DNA of 64,000 bases from Dyadobacter psychrotolerans (lineage in GTDB: Bacteria > Bacteroidota > Bacteroidia > Cytophagales > Spirosomataceae): positions 124,301 through 188,300 of the forward strand of contig NZ_SMFL01000005.1 of the NCBI RefSeq assembly GCF_004349265.1, written 5' to 3'. The notes beneath the pieces are model-generated. The model made no database searches. It was not told the origin of the DNA and worked only from the letters and a program-made list of their open reading frames with translations. This document shows positions 61,081 to 64,000 of the stretch, one piece after another; position 1 is the first letter of the stretch; each line of letters opens with the position of its first letter. The translations under genes were made by a program, and so were the position numbers.

Positions 61081-62925
61081 ATGAAAATGAAAAAAATAAC
61101 TTCTATAATATCGGCATTCGCTCTGGTTGGCCTGATGCTTGGAGCAGGCTCCTGCACAAGTGATCTGCTGCAGCAGGAACCGACCACGGAGCTTGGCGCA
61201 AATGCTTTCTGGAAAACCGAAGACGATGCCACCTTTGCTTTGCAAGGCGCGTACGCGTCGGTTAGACCGCTTTTTGACCGCGATTATTATCTTGACGGAC
61301 ACGGAGAATATGTTCGTACCCGCGGAATCAGCTCAACCAGCGGTAACCTGAGATTGGGTGACGCTTATCATGACGGGAACTACAATCCATCCGGTTATGC
61401 AGGTAGTTTTGATAAAATGTACCGTTACCTGTACGGAGGTGTTAACCGTACTAACTACGTAATTGAAAACGTAAACAGAATGCTTCTGACTGCAAAACCT
61501 GAATCGGTTGCGAAACTGGAAGCAATTGTTGGTGAGGCAAAGTTGCTTCGCGGGATGGTTTATTTTAAACTTATTTCCATGTGGGGTGACGTACCTTACA
61601 TCAGCAAAGTGATCAATGAGAATGCGGAAGTTTCTAATTTGACAAGACTTCCGATTGCGCAGGTGAAGGATTCGATCATGGCTGATTTTACCTATGCGTA
61701 TAACAAGCTTCCTGTAAAAGCTGTTGCTACCGGACGTGCCGGCAAACCTGCGGCGCTTGCTTTCCGTGGTAAATTACAGCTTTACTGGGCATCATGGAAC
61801 AAATTTGGCTGGCCTGAACTGGATACTTTCAAACCAACTCCTGCTGCTGCAACAGCAGCTTATACCGCAGCTGCAGCGGATTTTAAAAGTGTAATCAATG
61901 ACTACGGTCTGACGCTTTTCCGGAACGGTGAACCGGGCGAAATTGATTCCTTGGGCAAGGCGGATAAGTTACCTAACTACTTTTACCTGTTTATGCCGGT
62001 GGCTAACAACGACCCGGAAATCATCATGGGTTTCACGCACGGTGGAACAGGTACCGGTCAGGGAGAAGAATTGATGAGAGATTTTTCAGGACGTTCGCAT
62101 GAGGGTTCTCAGCTTTGGGTTTCTCCGCGTTATGAAATCGCAGACAGATATCAATCAACAATCACAGGTGATTTTGCTACGAAGCTGATCCCAATGAACC
62201 CGACAACTGCGGGTGCAAGAACTGCGGCAAACTCAGCGGTAAATCCAAACAGTTACCGTAACCGGGATTACAGAATGAAATCGACAATCATGTGGGATTA
62301 TGAAATGAGCGTTGGTCTTGCAGGTTTGAAATCAACCGGTATGGTTCCTTATGTATATAAAACATGGAATGCAGCCATTACGATTGGTGGAGTACCTTAT
62401 ACAACTTATAATACTGATGGTACTAACTCAGGTTATGTGTTCAGAAAATTTGTTAGGAATTATGCGGGACAGGGACGTGCCGATGGTGACTACAATTTCC
62501 CGGTTATGCGTTTGGCAGATGTGTTTTTGATGTATGCAGAAGCAACCAATTTCGTTTCAGGCCCTCAGGCTGATGCAATTGCGCTGGTAAACAGAGTCCG
62601 TCGCCGTGGAAATCTTCCTGCACTTAAAGCAGACAAAACTGCAAATGCCGATGCATTTTTTGCAGCAATTGAACAGGAACGTATCGTTGAACTCGTTGCC
62701 GAAGGTCAGCGTGGATTTGATATTCGCCGCTGGAGAGCTCAGGAAAGAATCTGGGGCGCACCTTACGGTGTAGGTGTCTGGAGAATCGATTCACATGGTG
62801 CAAACATGCAGCAGTATTTCCAAAACTCTTCAGAAAGAGTTTACCAGCAGAATTACATTTTCCGTATTCCGCCTGGAGAACGTGACCGTAATCCTAATCT
62901 GACACAAAATACGCCCTGGTTATAA
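61081..62925 (+). CDS. SusD/RagB-family binding lipoprotein (pair 3)
   Basis: A 614-residue surface lipoprotein, lipobox GAGSC with Cys25-26 region and a start at 61081 (a second ATG two codons later is equally possible). Motifs: VGEAKLLRGMVYFKLISMWGDVPYI, MRLADVFLMYAEATNFVSG, EQERIVELVAEGQRGFDIRRWRAQ and FRIPPGERDRNPNLTQN, the last being the usual C-terminal SusD ending. It pairs with the SusC just upstream and leads into two accessory lipoprotein genes. Confidence 0.94.
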   Translation: MKMKKITSIISAFALVGLMLGAGSCTSDLLQQEPTTELGANAFWKTEDDATFALQGAYASVRPLFDRDYYLDGHGEYVRTRGISSTSGNLRLGDAYHDGNYNPSGYAGSFDKMYRYLYGGVNRTNYVIENVNRMLLTAKPESVAKLEAIVGEAKLLRGMVYFKLISMWGDVPYISKVINENAEVSNLTRLPIAQVKDSIMADFTYAYNKLPVKAVATGRAGKPAALAFRGKLQLYWASWNKFGWPELDTFKPTPAAATAAYTAAAADFKSVINDYGLTLFRNGEPGEIDSLGKADKLPNYFYLFMPVANNDPEIIMGFTHGGTGTGQGEELMRDFSGRSHEGSQLWVSPRYEIADRYQSTITGDFATKLIPMNPTTAGARTAANSAVNPNSYRNRDYRMKSTIMWDYEMSVGLAGLKSTGMVPYVYKTWNAAITIGGVPYTTYNTDGTNSGYVFRKFVRNYAGQGRADGDYNFPVMRLADVFLMYAEATNFVSGPQADAIALVNRVRRRGNLPALKADKTANADAFFAAIEQERIVELVAEGQRGFDIRRWRAQERIWGAPYGVGVWRIDSHGANMQQYFQNSSERVYQQNYIFRIPPGERDRNPNLTQNTPWL

Positions 62926-62960
62926 AAAGGGATTTTGTAAAATATATAAACTGAAATACA

Positions 62961-63368
62961 ATGATTAAAAATATCAGAATAATATGCGCAGTCCTTCTTA
63001 CAACCTTTGCTATGGTTGCCTGCAAAGAAGACTTTCCTGTAGATGAGGACGGGCTGCTTATCACCACCAGAACGCAGTGTTATGTAAGTAATTTCGAGCT
63101 GCTGGGTAGTGATCTGCAAACGGTAAGAACGTCGAACGCGGTTATAGACACCACTGCTCAGACAGTTACAGTAGAGGTGTTTTACGGTACGGATCTTAAA
63201 AACGTTTACCCGCAGTTCACCCTGGTAACTGATGCTAAACTGGAACCTAAGATTACGGGGAAAACAGATTTTTCTGATCTGGCAAATCCGAAACAGTACA
63301 CTGTAGTTTCCGGAAACCGGCAAATCAGAAAAACCTACAAGGTGAATATTACAGTTCAAAAACCGTAA
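62961..63368 (+). CDS. Small surface lipoprotein, DUF5018-like
   Basis: A 135-residue lipoprotein with lipobox FAMVAC (Cys21). The mature part is a single beta-rich domain: QCYVSNFELLGSD, TVTVEVFYGTDLKNVYPQFTLVTDAKLEPKI, and a final RKTYKVNITVQKP. This is the pattern of DUF5018-type immunoglobulin-like modules found near SusD genes. It is shorter than most, consisting of one module only. Probably displayed on the surface next to pair 3. The domain label is from memory. Confidence 0.65.
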   Translation: MIKNIRIICAVLLTTFAMVACKEDFPVDEDGLLITTRTQCYVSNFELLGSDLQTVRTSNAVIDTTAQTVTVEVFYGTDLKNVYPQFTLVTDAKLEPKITGKTDFSDLANPKQYTVVSGNRQIRKTYKVNITVQKP

Positions 63369-63387
63369 TTCTAAAATTAGAGCAATT

Positions 63388-64000
63388 ATGAAATATAAAT
63401 TTTTAACATATTTATTCTTTTCTCTTTCCGTAATGACAGTTATGTCATCCTGCGAAGAAGAAGAATACGCAATTCCGACGCTTCCACAGGAGCTTCAGAA
63501 TGATGTGATCAAAAGGACATTGGGGCCGAATCTGACAGGACTCAATATCGAATTTGCTTATGCAATGGCTTTGCCAAAGTCTATGGGTAAACTGGTTTCG
63601 GCAGAGGTTGAAGCATCTATTGCCGGTGCAGAAACTACTTATTTGGATAACAAATCATACTACACCAATTCAAGCGGCGTGGATGTTGGTATTGAAGTAG
63701 GAAGCAAGTCGGTGAATAGCGGAGGAAAAACCACGGTAACCTTTACCAAGGATACAATGGCGGCAACTTTGCGGTACTTCTATCGTATTCCAACCAGCGC
63801 AAAAGGCAAAGAAGTGTCGTTTAAATTCTCGGCAACTGCAAGCAATGGCCAGAGCGTGACCTACAACATGGGGCCATACAAAATAGCTGAAATGGATATG
63901 GTACTGGATCTGGACGTAAAAGATAGCTCAGCTGCCTATATTTCTATTGAAGATCTGGCTGTTTACAATCCAACGCAGGCCACTGCAAATGCTGCTAAAA
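63388..64000 (+). CDS. Surface lipoprotein, DUF4466-like (partial, cut by window end)
   Basis: A start at 63388 opens a frame that runs uninterrupted to the window edge, 204 codons so far. The signal peptide ends in MSSC (lipobox Cys22) followed by EEEEYAIPTLPQELQNDVIKRTLGPN. It then has LNIEFAYAMALPKSMGKLVSAEVEASIAGAETTYLD and later RYFYRIPTSAKGKEVSFKFSATASNGQSV. This resembles DUF4466 lipoproteins of Sus-type loci, made of fibronectin-like sandwiches. Nineteen bases separate it from the previous stop, so it is in the same operon. The C-terminus is not visible. Confidence 0.7.
   Translation, partial: MKYKFLTYLFFSLSVMTVMSSCEEEEYAIPTLPQELQNDVIKRTLGPNLTGLNIEFAYAMALPKSMGKLVSAEVEASIAGAETTYLDNKSYYTNSSGVDVGIEVGSKSVNSGGKTTVTFTKDTMAATLRYFYRIPTSAKGKEVSFKFSATASNGQSVTYNMGPYKIAEMDMVLDLDVKDSSAAYISIEDLAVYNPTQATANAAK

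Overview
The window looks like chromosome from a Bacteroidota bacterium. Several SusC/SusD outer-membrane uptake pairs, ECF sigma/FecR pairs, Bacteroidota-type promoter elements (TAnnTTTG) and the near absence of Shine-Dalgarno sequences all point that way. The general feel (moderate GC, many lipoproteins, OxyR, cellobiose epimerase, CydAB) suggests a Cytophagales soil or plant-associated genus such as Dyadobacter; that genus-level guess is inference from memory, not from a search. I saw no rRNA, tRNA, CRISPR array, phage or intact insertion sequence.

Layout. 1-9 kb: the 5' end of mscL (leaving the window), a membrane-anchored short-chain dehydrogenase, a remnant of a DUF72 gene, two secreted glycosidase-like proteins, a Cys-rich lipoprotein, an AHSA1/SRPBCC protein, and the divergent proline-catabolic pair pruA / proline dehydrogenase. 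9-21.3 kb: an AraC regulator convergent with a six-gene minus-strand operon encoding SusC, SusD, three S10 serine carboxypeptidases and a secreted amidohydrolase. This reads as a peptide-uptake and digestion locus built on the Sus plan, with a 31-bp-spaced direct repeat upstream as a candidate control site. 21.9-33 kb: a predicted barrel protein, cydAB, a secreted alpha/beta hydrolase, CsbD, an AGE-family (cellobiose 2-epimerase-like) epimerase, a YdeI-family protein, a PolX-like protein whose polymerase active site appears lost, and an OxyR with both redox cysteines. A dense cluster of small hairpins lies between ydeI and polX.

33-38 kb: an ECF sigma factor, a FecR anti-sigma factor, and a transducer with the N-terminal STN signalling domain, carboxypeptidase-regulatory domain and TonB-box-like motif of a SusC protein, but a run of regular 16-residue GxQ(I/L)AGxxN repeats in place of plug and barrel. 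A second secreted protein built from the same repeats follows. This is the best candidate for an undescribed system: cell-surface signalling whose sensor is a repeat protein and not a TonB-dependent receptor.

38-43 kb: a CHRD lipoprotein, a Phd/VapC toxin-antitoxin pair with a palindromic operator on its promoter, alaS, and a two-gene unit with an eight-cysteine protein of unknown function. 43.6-64 kb: a large nutrient-acquisition locus on the plus strand, with a truncated FecR (anti-sigma domain plus one membrane segment only), an ECF sigma factor, a full FecR, then three tandem SusC/SusD pairs with accessory surface lipoproteins (DUF1735/DUF4361-like, DUF5018-like and a DUF4466-like protein cut by the window end). 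Only the first SusC carries an STN domain, so one receptor probably senses substrate for all three pairs. No degradative enzyme of this locus lies inside the window; they are probably beyond 64 kb.
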